Below are positions 34,095-43,265 of a DNA stretch of 64,000 nucleotides, one piece after another. The stretch's first letter is position 1. Each line of letters begins with the position of its first letter. A model generated the notes under the pieces. That model did not search any database. It was not told the DNA's origin and worked only from the letters and a program-made list of their open reading frames with translations. The DNA is taken from positions 38,508 through 102,507 of the forward strand of contig NZ_JAMKCQ010000002.1 of NCBI RefSeq assembly GCF_024169515.1, written 5' to 3'. This DNA is from Erwinia aphidicola. GTDB taxonomy: Bacteria; Pseudomonadota; Gammaproteobacteria; Enterobacterales; Enterobacteriaceae. The translations under genes and the position numbers were made by a program.

Positions 34095-35588
34095 ATGTCA
34101 GAGACACTGCTCCCCCCTGCAATAAAGGACTGGCTGCACCCGGTCAGCGATGACTCAGGCAGGACCACGCTGCACATCGCCGAGCACCACCGCGCCGACG
34201 TGCGCGTCCAGTCTTACGTCAACGCGCTGCGCCAGAAGCAGCCCGTCACCCTGCAATTCATCCCGCTCGACGAGCTCCGCGAGCTGAAAACCGCCCAGCC
34301 GGATGCGTCTGCAGGCCAGGACTTCAGCAGCAGCCAGAAGCGTGTGGTCGGCCTTTTTCGTCAGGCGACCGCACTACACGCCTCTGATATCCACCTGGAG
34401 ATTGGCCGGGGCGGCACCACGCTGGTCATGATGCGCGTCCACGGCGACCTGGTCCGGGTCGACTCGATTTCACAGGAGGACGGCATGAACCTTGCCTCCA
34501 CCATCGTGCTGTCGATGTGCGACGTGGCCGAGGCGCAGTTCAACGCCAACCGCCAGCAGGACGGCCGCCTGCGCCGCGACTTCCTGCACGGGCTGAACCT
34601 GTTCGGGGCGCGCTATGCCCACACCCCGGCGGTGTACGGCCTGTACGTGGTAATGCGCATCATCCCCGACGACGGCGCCTCGCCGCCCACCCTCGACGAG
34701 CTCGGCTACCTGCCCGCGCAGCAAAAAAGCCTGCGGCGCATGCTGCAGCGCCCCGAGGGCATCGTCGTGCTGTCCGGACCGACAGGCTCCGGCAAGAGCA
34801 CCACGCTGCGCACCTTCGCCAAACTGTATCTGGACAGCACCGGCAACCTTCGCCGCCTGCTGACCATTGAGGATCCGCCGGAGGGCAGCATTGAGGGCGC
34901 GGTGCAGACGGCGATCGTCGCCGACAAGAACAACCCGGCGGCCGTCGCCACGGCGTGGGTGCGGATGATGTCCGCCGGGCTGCGTCTTGACCCGGACGCC
35001 ATCATCGTCGGCGAGCTGCGCGACGCGGACTCCGCCCGCACCGGCGTCACCGCGGCCATGACCGGCCACCTGCTGATGACCACCCTGCACGCTAACGACC
35101 CGATCAACATTCTTGAGCGCCTGCTCGGCATGGGCATCAACCCGGCGCTGCTGACCGACCCGCAGCTGTTTATCGGGCTTATCAGCCAGCGCCTGGTACA
35201 GCTGCTCTGCCCGGCCTGTAAGCGGCCGTGGTCTGAGGTGAAGGACGCGCTGACGCCGGAGGAGCACGCGCTGCTGACTCACGGCTGCCAGCCTGAGAAC
35301 CTGTATTTCCGCCACGAGGCGGGCTGCGGGCAGTGCCACCGGGGCATCGCCGGACGCACGGTGATCGCCGAGGTCATCAGCCCCGACGCCAGGTTTATGC
35401 AGCTCTACCGCGAACAGGGCAAGCTTGCCGCCCGCGCGTACTGGCACACCACGCTCGGCGGCATCACCCGCAACGCGCACCTGCTGCATCACGTCAACGC
35501 CGGACGGGTCGACCCGCTGGCCGCCGACCGCATCAGCCCGCTGGACGAGGACCGCTGGCTGACATCTGATGCCGGGGTGACGTCATGA
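34095..35588 (+). CDS. pilQ: PilQ-like assembly ATPase
   Basis: 497 aa, GspE/PilB-type secretion ATPase. Walker A GPTGSGKS at residues 228-235, Asp-box and Walker B region with LDPDAIIVGELRD, His-box region TGHLLMTTLHAND, and a C-terminal zinc-type Cys set (LCPACK ... CGQCHRG). It powers extension of the thin pilus from the cytoplasmic side of the inner membrane. It overlaps pilR by four bases. Confidence 0.95.
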   Translation: MSETLLPPAIKDWLHPVSDDSGRTTLHIAEHHRADVRVQSYVNALRQKQPVTLQFIPLDELRELKTAQPDASAGQDFSSSQKRVVGLFRQATALHASDIHLEIGRGGTTLVMMRVHGDLVRVDSISQEDGMNLASTIVLSMCDVAEAQFNANRQQDGRLRRDFLHGLNLFGARYAHTPAVYGLYVVMRIIPDDGASPPTLDELGYLPAQQKSLRRMLQRPEGIVVLSGPTGSGKSTTLRTFAKLYLDSTGNLRRLLTIEDPPEGSIEGAVQTAIVADKNNPAAVATAWVRMMSAGLRLDPDAIIVGELRDADSARTGVTAAMTGHLLMTTLHANDPINILERLLGMGINPALLTDPQLFIGLISQRLVQLLCPACKRPWSEVKDALTPEEHALLTHGCQPENLYFRHEAGCGQCHRGIAGRTVIAEVISPDARFMQLYREQGKLAARAYWHTTLGGITRNAHLLHHVNAGRVDPLAADRISPLDEDRWLTSDAGVTS

Positions 35589-36709
35589 AGGCCCTGAGCG
35601 CCCTGCGTAACCGGGCCCGCCGGGGCAGCGCCGGAACGGCGGGCTGGCGGTACGCCGCCACCCGCTGGATCTACCGGCACACCTTTACCACCCGCGACCG
35701 GCTGGCGCTGTATGAGGACCTGGCCTTTCTGCTCGACAACAACCGCACGCTGGAGGTGGCGCTGACCAGCATGCGCGACACCGCCACCGATTTTGGCCGC
35801 CGTTCGTCCCCGTCGGCGGTCTGGCTCAACGACTGCCTGACGTCGCTCAGCCACGGCCAGTCGCTGGACGTGGCGCTGGCCGACTGGGTGCCCCGTCAGG
35901 AGGCGGCCATTATCAGCGCCGGGGTCATGGACGGGCGCGTGGCCGACGCGCTGCGCCGCGCCATGACCGTGGTACAGGGCGTGGACGAGATGAAGACCAC
36001 GGTGTTCAGCACGCTGGGCTACCCGCTGGCGCTTATCGGTACCGTCGTCAGCATCATGGTGCTGGTCAGCGAGCACTTCATTCCGCAGCTCGCGAAAATC
36101 GTGCCCCGCGAGACGTGGGAGGGCGGGATATGGTGGCTGGGGGCCCTGTCAGACTTTGTGGTGGTGAACGGCGTGCTGCTGTCGCTGACCACCGCCGTGC
36201 TGACCGCCTGGGTTATCTGGTCGTTCGGCAACCTGACCGGGCGTGTACGGCGCGTGCTTGACCACCTGGTGCCCTGGTCGGTATACCGGGATTTTCAGGG
36301 CGTGGCCTTCCTGCTTAACGTCTCCGCGCTGCTGCGCGCCGACGTGAAGACGCTCGAATCGCTCGATATCCTGGCGCGCAACGCCTCGCCCTGGCTGCTG
36401 GAGCGTCTCAACGCCACGCGTCGCCTGGTGCGGCAGGGGCAGCATCTGGGGCTCGCCCTGCGCAACACCGGCTATCACTTTCCGTCGCGCGACGCCGTCA
36501 ACAAGCTGGCGCTGCTGACCGACGGCGACAACGCCGAAATCATCATTGAGAACTACGCCCGCCACTGGCTGGTGCGCGCCGTCAGGCTGATTAAGCGCCG
36601 CATCCTGCGCCTTTCTGTGGCGCTGTTTCTGCTGGTCAGCGGCTACATGTTCCTGCTGGTGAGCGTGATTCAGCAGCTCAACGACATGGCCGCCCGCCTT
36701 GGCGGCTGA
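35585..36709 (+). CDS. pilR: PilR-like inner-membrane platform protein
   Basis: 374 aa with two GspF-type domains and at least three strongly hydrophobic segments (about residues 145-165, 195-215 and 340-362). It is the platform on which PilQ acts. The start overlaps the end of pilQ, typical for coupled translation of this pair. Confidence 0.93.
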   Translation: MKALSALRNRARRGSAGTAGWRYAATRWIYRHTFTTRDRLALYEDLAFLLDNNRTLEVALTSMRDTATDFGRRSSPSAVWLNDCLTSLSHGQSLDVALADWVPRQEAAIISAGVMDGRVADALRRAMTVVQGVDEMKTTVFSTLGYPLALIGTVVSIMVLVSEHFIPQLAKIVPRETWEGGIWWLGALSDFVVVNGVLLSLTTAVLTAWVIWSFGNLTGRVRRVLDHLVPWSVYRDFQGVAFLLNVSALLRADVKTLESLDILARNASPWLLERLNATRRLVRQGQHLGLALRNTGYHFPSRDAVNKLALLTDGDNAEIIIENYARHWLVRAVRLIKRRILRLSVALFLLVSGYMFLLVSVIQQLNDMAARLGG

Positions 36710-36777
36710 CCCGTTTCACCCTCGCTTTTTTCAGTTCTATCCGGCATTACCGCCATTCACAGCAAAAAGGAAACACC

Positions 36778-37371
36778 ATGAAAAAATCAGCAACACAGGC
36801 CTGCGCGCGCCCGGTTCATCGCGGCGTACTGAGCATTGAGATGGCCGTCATCCTCGCCGTCATCGTCGTGATGGTGGTGGTCATCTTCGCCAACAGCGGC
36901 AGCCTGTTCCGTAAAAATGACACCACCATGGAGCTCGGCAATATGCAGGAGATCATGACCCAGACCCGCACCCTGCTGAAAACCCAGGGCGGCTATGAGT
37001 TCAGCGACGCGGCCCGCATGACCGGATCGCTGATTCAGTTCGGCGGCGTACCGGCCTCAATGACGACCGTCGGCGATCGCAGCAGCGGCAGTGCCACCGT
37101 CATCAACACCTGGGGCGGCAGCGTGACGGTACAGGCCGAGGCCACCGGCGGCGGCAGTAAAACCGGCTTCTCGCTGACCTACGAGGCCGTGCCGCAGGAG
37201 GCCTGCGTGACCATGGCGACCAAGATGTCGCAGACCTCCGTGGTCTCGGAGACCACCCTCAACGGCACGATGACCGCGGGTCCCGTTACGGCATCCGACG
37301 CCGGCTCGCAGTGCCAGGCGGACACCGGTTCCACGGGCAACAACACCCTGAAGTTCAAGAGCAACACCTGA
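36778..37371 (+). CDS. pilS: PilS-like major type IVb prepilin
   Basis: 197 aa. Prepilin site G16/V17 with Glu at +5 (RGVLSIEMAVILAV), followed by a hydrophobic helix. Four Cys in the mature part (C9 lies in the leader) allow a pilin disulfide near the C-terminus (EACVTM and SQCQAD). AAAAGGAAA precedes the ATG, a good site for a highly expressed subunit. It would be cleaved by PilU at 37884-38552. Confidence 0.93.
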   Translation: MKKSATQACARPVHRGVLSIEMAVILAVIVVMVVVIFANSGSLFRKNDTTMELGNMQEIMTQTRTLLKTQGGYEFSDAARMTGSLIQFGGVPASMTTVGDRSSGSATVINTWGGSVTVQAEATGGGSKTGFSLTYEAVPQEACVTMATKMSQTSVVSETTLNGTMTAGPVTASDAGSQCQADTGSTGNNTLKFKSNT

Positions 37372-37416
37372 CTGACCGGGCAGGCCGCGCGCCTGCCCCC
37401 TTACCGGACTGATGCC

Positions 37417-37887
37417 ATGCAAAGAACCCTGCCACGTATCGCGCTGCTCCTGCTGCTCTTCGCCTCCGGCTCCGCCAGCGCCTTCTGCTTTCAGGCCGCC
37501 GGCGCGCGCTACCAGATAGATCCCGTGCTGCTGGAGGCCATCGCGGTGCAGGAAAGCCGACTGAACCCCCGGGCCACCAACGCCAATCGCAATAAGGCCG
37601 GCCAGGTGACCAGCACCGACTACGGCGTGATGCAGGTCAACTCCAGCCACATCCCGACGCTCGTCAAAATGGGCATTATCCGCTCGAAGGAGGATCTGCT
37701 GAGCAACGCCTGCCTTAACGTGCAGATTGGCGCGTGGATCCTCGCCACCCATCTTAAAAAGTGCGGCGTGAACTGGAGCTGCCTCGGCTCCTACAACGCC
37801 GGGTTTAAGAAGGAGAGCGAACCGACCCGCATGCGCTATGCCGGGCTGGTTTACGGCCACTACAGCCGCCTGCTGGCGAGGCGATGA
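37417..37887 (+). CDS. pilT: PilT-like lytic transglycosylase
   Basis: 156 aa with a signal peptide ending near residue 22. SLT-type domain: catalytic Glu46 in AIAVQESRLNP, then DYGVMQVNSSH and GSYNAGF. It opens the peptidoglycan locally for pilus passage. This is not the retraction ATPase of the same name in type IVa systems. Confidence 0.93.
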   Translation: MQRTLPRIALLLLLFASGSASAFCFQAAGARYQIDPVLLEAIAVQESRLNPRATNANRNKAGQVTSTDYGVMQVNSSHIPTLVKMGIIRSKEDLLSNACLNVQIGAWILATHLKKCGVNWSCLGSYNAGFKKESEPTRMRYAGLVYGHYSRLLARR

Positions 37888-38552
37888 CGATGCCGCTGCT
37901 GACGTTCTGCGCCTTTTATCCGGCGTTTATTCTTACCGGACGGCAGCTGGTCCGCCAGGCCGCCGGATTTATTCATGAACAGGAGGGAAAGCGACCGCGC
38001 GCCCTGCCCGGTGCCTGCAGACTGGTGCTGCTGTTTGCCGGAGTTGCCGCACTGGTGGCCACCCGGGGGCTGGTGCTCACGCTGCCGGCACCGGAGGTGC
38101 TGCGCGACCTGCTGCTGACGGGATGGTGCCTGCTGCTGAGCACGCTTGACCTGGCCCGCCGCTGGCTGCCGCTGCGCCACACCAGCGGGTTCATCGCCAG
38201 TGGACTGCTGTTCTCACTGCTGCCCGGTGCCGCCGTCACGCTGCCCGTTGCGGTGGTGAACGGGCTGGTGATGTTTACGCTCCTGAGCGTCTTTCGCCAC
38301 TGGGCGAACCGGCACGGCCCGGAGCGCTTTGGCCAGGGCGACGTCTGGCTGCTCGCGGGCTTCAGCGCCTGGCTGACGCTGCCGGTGTCGGCCGGGCTGA
38401 CGCTTTGCGCGCTCGGGCTGATTGCGCTGCGCCACCTCGCCGGGCTGACCGGTCTGATGGCGCGCGCGCGGGAGGTGCCGTTCGCCCCCTGGTTCTCCCT
38501 GTGCCTCGCCGCGTCCATCCTGGCGCAGCGTTTTCCCTTTTCAACAGGCTGA
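37884..38552 (+). CDS. pilU: PilU-like prepilin peptidase
   Basis: 222 aa, polytopic. It carries the two aspartates of A24 peptidases: one in STLDLARRWLPL and one in the GQGD motif (FGQGDVWLLAG). It lacks the N-terminal methylase zinc domain, as in R64 PilU. It removes the leader of PilS and PilV. The start overlaps the pilT stop. Confidence 0.92.
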   Translation: MTMPLLTFCAFYPAFILTGRQLVRQAAGFIHEQEGKRPRALPGACRLVLLFAGVAALVATRGLVLTLPAPEVLRDLLLTGWCLLLSTLDLARRWLPLRHTSGFIASGLLFSLLPGAAVTLPVAVVNGLVMFTLLSVFRHWANRHGPERFGQGDVWLLAGFSAWLTLPVSAGLTLCALGLIALRHLAGLTGLMARAREVPFAPWFSLCLAASILAQRFPFSTG

Positions 38553-38557
38553 CACGC

Positions 38558-39823
38558 ATGAAAAAACCGACTCCCTCCCCCGTTAACCGGGGTTTTCTGA
38601 GCATCGAGGTGCTTCTCGTCCTGCTCGTCATCATGCTCGCCGCCGTTTACGGCTATCCGCGCTACGCCCGCTATCTGGAGGAGCTGGAGTGGGGCGTGGA
38701 GGCCCGCAACATGACGGCGGTGGGCAGCGCGGCCAAAAGCTTTATCCGCGACAACCGCGAGGCGCTGACCGCCCAGGTCAGCGGCGGCACCCCGATAACC
38801 ATTACCGCCGCCAGGCTGCAGACGGACGGCTACCTGCCGCCGGGGTTTGGCCTGCGCAACGGCGCGGCCCAGAGCTACACGGTCGGCATCGCCCGCGACC
38901 CGACGTTTAACCAGAAACTGGTGGCGTTCGTGCTGACCACCGGCGGGCGCGAGTTCAGCTTCCAGGGGCTGCGCTACATCTCGCAGAAGGTGGACGGCGC
39001 GGGCGGCTACGTCTGGCCGGCCAACGTCGCGACGGGCGCGTTCGCCGGCTGGGAAATGAACCTCGGCACGTACGGACTGAGCGCGGCGCGCGGGCACCTC
39101 GCCACCTGGCTGTCGTCCGAGGTGCTCGGCACCGACCTGCAGGAGAGCGACCGCCTGTACCGCTATCAGGTCAGCGGCCGTCCGGATCTGAACCGCATGC
39201 ACACCGATATCGACATGAACGGCAGCAGCCTGAACAAGGCAAAAGACGTCAGCGCCGACACCGGCACGTTTGGCCAGACCGTTACCGCAGAAGACGACAT
39301 CAAAACCAGGGGCGGCTGGCTGATAACCGGCAGCGGCAAGGGCTGGATGAACGAGGCGCACGGCGGCGGTCTGTATATGGACGACAACAGCTGGATAAAG
39401 TCGGTGAACGGCAAGGGCATCATGACCAGCGGCCAGCTCAAAGGCGGCAGCGTGCGCAGCGACGGGCAGCTGTCGGTGGGCAACACCATCGAGCTCGACA
39501 GGATCAACACGGTCGGCCAGGCCTGCCCGAAAAACGGCAACATCAGCCGCAACGCGGCCGGGGCCACGCTCTCCTGCCAGAACCTGAAATGGGTGCTGAA
39601 CGGCGGGCAGAACATCACCTACACCGTACATACGCTGGGCGGCCTTGATGTTGGTAAACCGATTGCCGCAGCGGATACCAACCTCTGCTACATCACCGGC
39701 AAGAAAGAAGGCGATTCAGCCGTCGTCAACGCCACCTACAGCATTTACATTCAGAACGGCTACTGGATTGCGTCTTTCTATACCCTCCGCGAGCTGTACG
39801 TCACCTGCGCCCGTTTTGGGTGA
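38558..39823 (+). CDS. pilV: PilV-like minor pilin / tip adhesin, fixed C-terminus
   Basis: 421 aa from the ATG at 38558; an open frame continues upstream through pilU but is a shadow. Prepilin site G12/F13 with Glu at +5 (NRGFLSIEVLLVLLV). The body has Gly-rich repeats (GGGLYMDDNSW, LKGGSVRSDGQLS). The C-terminal ~65 residues, after about NGGQNITYTV, are more AT-rich and look like a replaceable tip. In R64 this tip is switched by the Rci recombinase; here no alternative segments, repeated sfx sites or rci follow, so one recipient specificity is fixed. Confidence 0.88.
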   Translation: MKKPTPSPVNRGFLSIEVLLVLLVIMLAAVYGYPRYARYLEELEWGVEARNMTAVGSAAKSFIRDNREALTAQVSGGTPITITAARLQTDGYLPPGFGLRNGAAQSYTVGIARDPTFNQKLVAFVLTTGGREFSFQGLRYISQKVDGAGGYVWPANVATGAFAGWEMNLGTYGLSAARGHLATWLSSEVLGTDLQESDRLYRYQVSGRPDLNRMHTDIDMNGSSLNKAKDVSADTGTFGQTVTAEDDIKTRGGWLITGSGKGWMNEAHGGGLYMDDNSWIKSVNGKGIMTSGQLKGGSVRSDGQLSVGNTIELDRINTVGQACPKNGNISRNAAGATLSCQNLKWVLNGGQNITYTVHTLGGLDVGKPIAAADTNLCYITGKKEGDSAVVNATYSIYIQNGYWIASFYTLRELYVTCARFG

Positions 39824-39870
39824 CATGCCTGATGTCAGTGCCTCATTACTTCTTTTCTGGACACGCTACT

Positions 39871-40323
39871 ATGAAAATTAATCCTCTGGCCACTCTGGCC
39901 GTCATTCTGCTGTCCGGCTGTCAGGCCAGCCAGCCGGATGCCGCACCTGAGCTGACCCCGGCATCCGCCGGTGCCGCCCAACTCCGCAGCGCGCAGCAGC
40001 AGCTGTACCATGCCGGCGCGCTGAACCAGAAGGCCCTGCGCCTGCCCGGCACCTTCAGCGCCAACAGCGACCGGCTGTCGGTTGACTGGGAGGGCGACGC
40101 CGTTGAGCTGCTCGCGCAGCTGGCCCGCCAGCGCGGGCTGCACTTTGCCTACAGCGGGGTGCGCCTGCCGCTGCCGGTCAGCGTTCACGCCGACAACGTC
40201 ACCTTTGAGAGCCTGCTGCGCCAGCTGGAGACGCAGATAAGCTGGCGCGCCTCCCTGAAGCAGCAGTCCGCCGAGCTGCACCTGTACTTTGCCCTGCCGG
40301 ATAAGGGAGGGCGCCTCGCATGA
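39871..40323 (+). CDS. traH: TraH (DotD-like) outer-membrane lipoprotein
   Basis: 150 aa from the ATG at 39871. Lipobox LLSGC (Cys17). The C-terminal domain (about residues 60-140; LSVDWEGDAVELLAQLARQR) has the secretin-N-like fold known for DotD. Together with TraI and TraN it forms the outer-membrane core of the type IVB machine. It overlaps traI by four bases. Confidence 0.9.
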   Translation: MKINPLATLAVILLSGCQASQPDAAPELTPASAGAAQLRSAQQQLYHAGALNQKALRLPGTFSANSDRLSVDWEGDAVELLAQLARQRGLHFAYSGVRLPLPVSVHADNVTFESLLRQLETQISWRASLKQQSAELHLYFALPDKGGRLA

Positions 40324-41108
40324 AACGTACCCTGACCGCCCTGCTGCTGCTGGGCTGCGCCACCAACGGACTGGCGGAGGACGCCCCGCCCGGCGGCCTT
40401 TCGGACTACATCAGCCCGCCGGTGAACGACTATAACGGCCTGAGCGACACGGTCTGGCAGATGCTCAACGACGCGGGCCAGACCGTGGGCTTTCAGGGCG
40501 GCAAGGCCCAGCGCGCGTGGGAGCTGCGCCAGCAGCTGACCGCCCGCGACGGCGTGCTGAACGACATGTACGACTTTCGCCCGCTCATCAGCCGCCAGGG
40601 CTACCTGCCACCGGTCATCGCCACCGCGAGCGACATGGCGCACGTGACGCCCGACCAGATCCGCTCGGCGTACCGTACCTACAACATCCTGCTGCCGGCG
40701 CGCTTCGTCAGCAACCCGCCCGGCTGGCGCACCTGGCTGCTGCCAGGCCTGGCGGCAAAGCGTATTGAGGCCCCCGACGTCAGCGTCCGCCCCAAAAACG
40801 GCAAAGAGAAGGCCGTCTGGGAGGCGGCGGTGCGCCGGGGCTGGGAGGAAGGCCGCCTCAGCGCCGATCGCACCCTGGAGTCCAACTTCAACCGCCTGAC
40901 CCGCGACTACACCGGCATGCTGCGCTACTCCACGCTGCTGCAGCAGGGCATGATACAGGCGCCGGACGTGAAGGAGACGCAGCAGAGCGTCACCGGCACG
41001 CGCGACGCGCTGATGATTGGCGACAAGGTGAAACGCATTCAGGATCCGGCGGGCTTCGTGGTGGATAAAAACCACTGGAAGCCGGTTATCCGTAAGGAGC
41101 AAAAATGA
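40320..41108 (+). CDS. traI: TraI (DotC-like) outer-membrane lipoprotein
   Basis: 262 aa. Lipobox LLLGC (Cys13). The DotC-family pattern is clear (GFQGGKAQRAWELRQQL, LPPVIATASDMAHV, RTYNILLPARFVSNPPGW). It helps place the TraN (DotH) ring in the outer membrane. It overlaps traJ by four bases. Confidence 0.93.
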   Translation: MKRTLTALLLLGCATNGLAEDAPPGGLSDYISPPVNDYNGLSDTVWQMLNDAGQTVGFQGGKAQRAWELRQQLTARDGVLNDMYDFRPLISRQGYLPPVIATASDMAHVTPDQIRSAYRTYNILLPARFVSNPPGWRTWLLPGLAAKRIEAPDVSVRPKNGKEKAVWEAAVRRGWEEGRLSADRTLESNFNRLTRDYTGMLRYSTLLQQGMIQAPDVKETQQSVTGTRDALMIGDKVKRIQDPAGFVVDKNHWKPVIRKEQK

Positions 41109-42262
41109 CCTTTCCGGCGTTCGACTTTCACCGGCACGGCGGCATCACCGGCGACGCGCTGCGCGGGTTTCTGGTCCACTGCGCGCGCAACGGCGTGTCC
41201 GATATCTTCCTGCAGGGCGGCGGGCCGATTGTCGTTGACCTTCACGGCCGCAAGGTCAGAGCCACCGGGTTTCGCATCGAGCCGCCGCAGCTGACGCGCC
41301 TGATGGACGACGTGTTTTCCGGGCAGATCAAGGGCGACCTCAAGGCCGGTAAGGGCGTCGACCGCGCCCTGCAGCTGACCGGTGATATCTATCAGCGCTA
41401 TGGCCTCGACCGGGGCGAGCGCCTGCGCTTTCGCTGTAACTTCGTGCAGGCCACCGTCGGTGACTACGACATGGTGCCGGCACTGACGCTCAGGACCATC
41501 CCGACGGTCATCCCGGCGCTGGAAACCCTCGGGCTGGAGGCCGATTTATTCCCGGCGCTGCTGCCGCACAAGGGCATCGGCCTGGTGGTCGGCGAGACCG
41601 GATCCGGCAAGTCCACGCTGCTGGCGGCCATTTACCAGTACTGCGCCCGCACCGACCCGGACCGCAAAATCGTTACCGCCGAGGACCCGATCGAGTTTCT
41701 GCTCAACTTTCCCGATGCGGTTCTGATGCCGGAACAGTCGCAGATAGGCCGCGACGTGGCGTCGTTTTCCGAGCACCTGCGCCTGACGCTGCGCCGCGCG
41801 CCCGGGGTTATCGGCGTCGGCGAAATCCGCGATCCCGAAACGCTGCTCGGCGCCATCATGAACGGCCAGTCCGGCCACCTCTGCCTGTCGACCATGCACA
41901 CCAACTCGCCCGGGGAGACCATCCCCCGGGCGCTGAACCTGGTGCCGAAAGAGCAGCATGAGGCGATGGCGCATAACCTGCTCAGCAACCTGCAGTACGT
42001 GATTGCCCAGCGCCTGCTGCGCACCACCGACGGCAAACGGCAGTCGGTCAGGGAGTATCTGGTGTTTGACGAGGAGATCCGCACGGCACTTGGGCGGCTC
42101 GACCACACCCGCTGGCGCGACTGGATTGATAACCATCTGTCTGAGCGCGGCGCACGCATGAGCGACAGGGCGTGGTCGCTGTATCAGGATGGGCGAATTG
42201 ACGAGCGCGAACTGCTGAGCGTCATCACCCGTCGCGAGCTGGACATCAGGAGGCAGTCATGA
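41105..42262 (+). CDS. traJ: TraJ (DotB-like) secretion ATPase
   Basis: 385 aa. Walker A GETGSGKS (163-170), Walker B region VIGVGEIRDPET and His motif GHLCLSTMHTNSPGET. DotB-type hexameric ATPase that docks on DotO (TraU) at the inner membrane and powers the type IVB system; the family is also related to PilT-type motors. It overlaps traK by four bases. Confidence 0.95.
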   Translation: MTFPAFDFHRHGGITGDALRGFLVHCARNGVSDIFLQGGGPIVVDLHGRKVRATGFRIEPPQLTRLMDDVFSGQIKGDLKAGKGVDRALQLTGDIYQRYGLDRGERLRFRCNFVQATVGDYDMVPALTLRTIPTVIPALETLGLEADLFPALLPHKGIGLVVGETGSGKSTLLAAIYQYCARTDPDRKIVTAEDPIEFLLNFPDAVLMPEQSQIGRDVASFSEHLRLTLRRAPGVIGVGEIRDPETLLGAIMNGQSGHLCLSTMHTNSPGETIPRALNLVPKEQHEAMAHNLLSNLQYVIAQRLLRTTDGKRQSVREYLVFDEEIRTALGRLDHTRWRDWIDNHLSERGARMSDRAWSLYQDGRIDERELLSVITRRELDIRRQS

Positions 42263-42519
42263 AGGGGAACCCCTGGCGGGACGCGGGACGGCGCTTGGAA
42301 ATCTTTGGCATCCCGGTGGTGCTGTTCACGCTCTATACCGCGTGGTTTCAGTGGCCGGAGACGTCGACGCTTTACGCCGTCACCGGCCTGATTATTTTCT
42401 TCCGCCTGCTCTCGTGGCGTGGCTTTACCATCACGGTGCTGTGGCAGCGGCTGGTCCGGCTGCTGCGCGGCAGACGCCTTACGGGTCGGCCCTGGTGGTA
42501 CCGGATGTTCTTCGAATAA
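42259..42519 (+). CDS. traK: TraK (IcmT-like) small inner-membrane protein
   Basis: 86 aa. Two hydrophobic segments (FGIPVVLFTLYTAWFQW and TSTLYAVTGLIIFFRLL), as in IcmT. Start is coupled to the traJ stop. It is the last gene of the very GC-rich block; composition changes right after it. Confidence 0.88.
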   Translation: MKGNPWRDAGRRLEIFGIPVVLFTLYTAWFQWPETSTLYAVTGLIIFFRLLSWRGFTITVLWQRLVRLLRGRRLTGRPWWYRMFFE

Positions 42520-42526
42520 CGGGAGC

Positions 42527-43144
42527 ATGATGACAACGAAACCTCTCAAGGATCCTGCATTATTGAATGATGCGCGGGACGTTCTGAACGAGCTCAGCCT
42601 CCTTCGCCATCGCCTGATGGAAGAGAATTGCCATAGGCTGGACGGAATTGCCCGGGCTCTGGCGCTCATAGAGGGGATGATGAAAGCATCGCACCCCTCA
42701 GGTTATCCCGATCCTGATGACCTGGATTATCTTGCCCGTTTACTGAGGGAAGAGAAATTCAGAGAGAAGCGAGAGAAACAACGTGCAACGCAAATAACGA
42801 CCTGCCTTCAGTCCATGATAGATACTGTGAAAGCACTAACGGTACGGGCCAGACTGGCCCGGCCACCGAAAGAACCGCAGTATCCCTGGGATGGCGGCAT
42901 GCTGGCACAGATATTTACGATGATGATGATGGTTCCGGTATTTCTACTGCTTGCCGTTCTGGCGTTTATCGATATTTCGGACACGGCTAAAGCCGGGATT
43001 ATGGTGGGCTATCTCATCGTGAATATCATTCTCGCCGTCGCCCTGAAGAACTGCGTCATGCTGATCATCATGGCGCTTATTCTTCTCTTATCGTTTTTTT
43101 TCACGCTACTACTGACTCAGTTTCACCCTCAGTACGCATTCTGA
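42527..43144 (+). CDS. Membrane protein of unknown function between traK and primase
   Basis: 205 aa from ATG 42527 (or 42530), with GGGAGC just upstream. Residues about 1-120 are charged and helical (possible coiled coil, EEKFREKREKQRATQ). Then three to four hydrophobic segments fill the C-terminal third (MVPVFLLLAVLAFI, VGYLIVNIILAVAL, IIMALILLLSFFF). R64 has sog directly after traK, so this gene is extra. Base composition is lower in GC than both neighbours, pointing to a later insertion. Function unknown; surface exclusion or regulation would only be a guess. Confidence 0.75.
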   Translation: MMTTKPLKDPALLNDARDVLNELSLLRHRLMEENCHRLDGIARALALIEGMMKASHPSGYPDPDDLDYLARLLREEKFREKREKQRATQITTCLQSMIDTVKALTVRARLARPPKEPQYPWDGGMLAQIFTMMMMVPVFLLLAVLAFIDISDTAKAGIMVGYLIVNIILAVALKNCVMLIIMALILLLSFFFTLLLTQFHPQYAF

Positions 43145-43265
43145 ACCCTTAACACCGGTATTCACGACCGGGCCTTAATCCGCATTCATCCTTACCCCTC
43201 TCTCATTCACACAGGCGCGCGCATCCGGCAACGGAGGCCTTCTGCTGCCTGTTCTGGAGGCAATA

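Noticed and set aside
37973..39631. 552-codon minus-strand frame
   Set aside because: Antisense to pilU and pilV; long shadow frames are expected in this GC-rich block.
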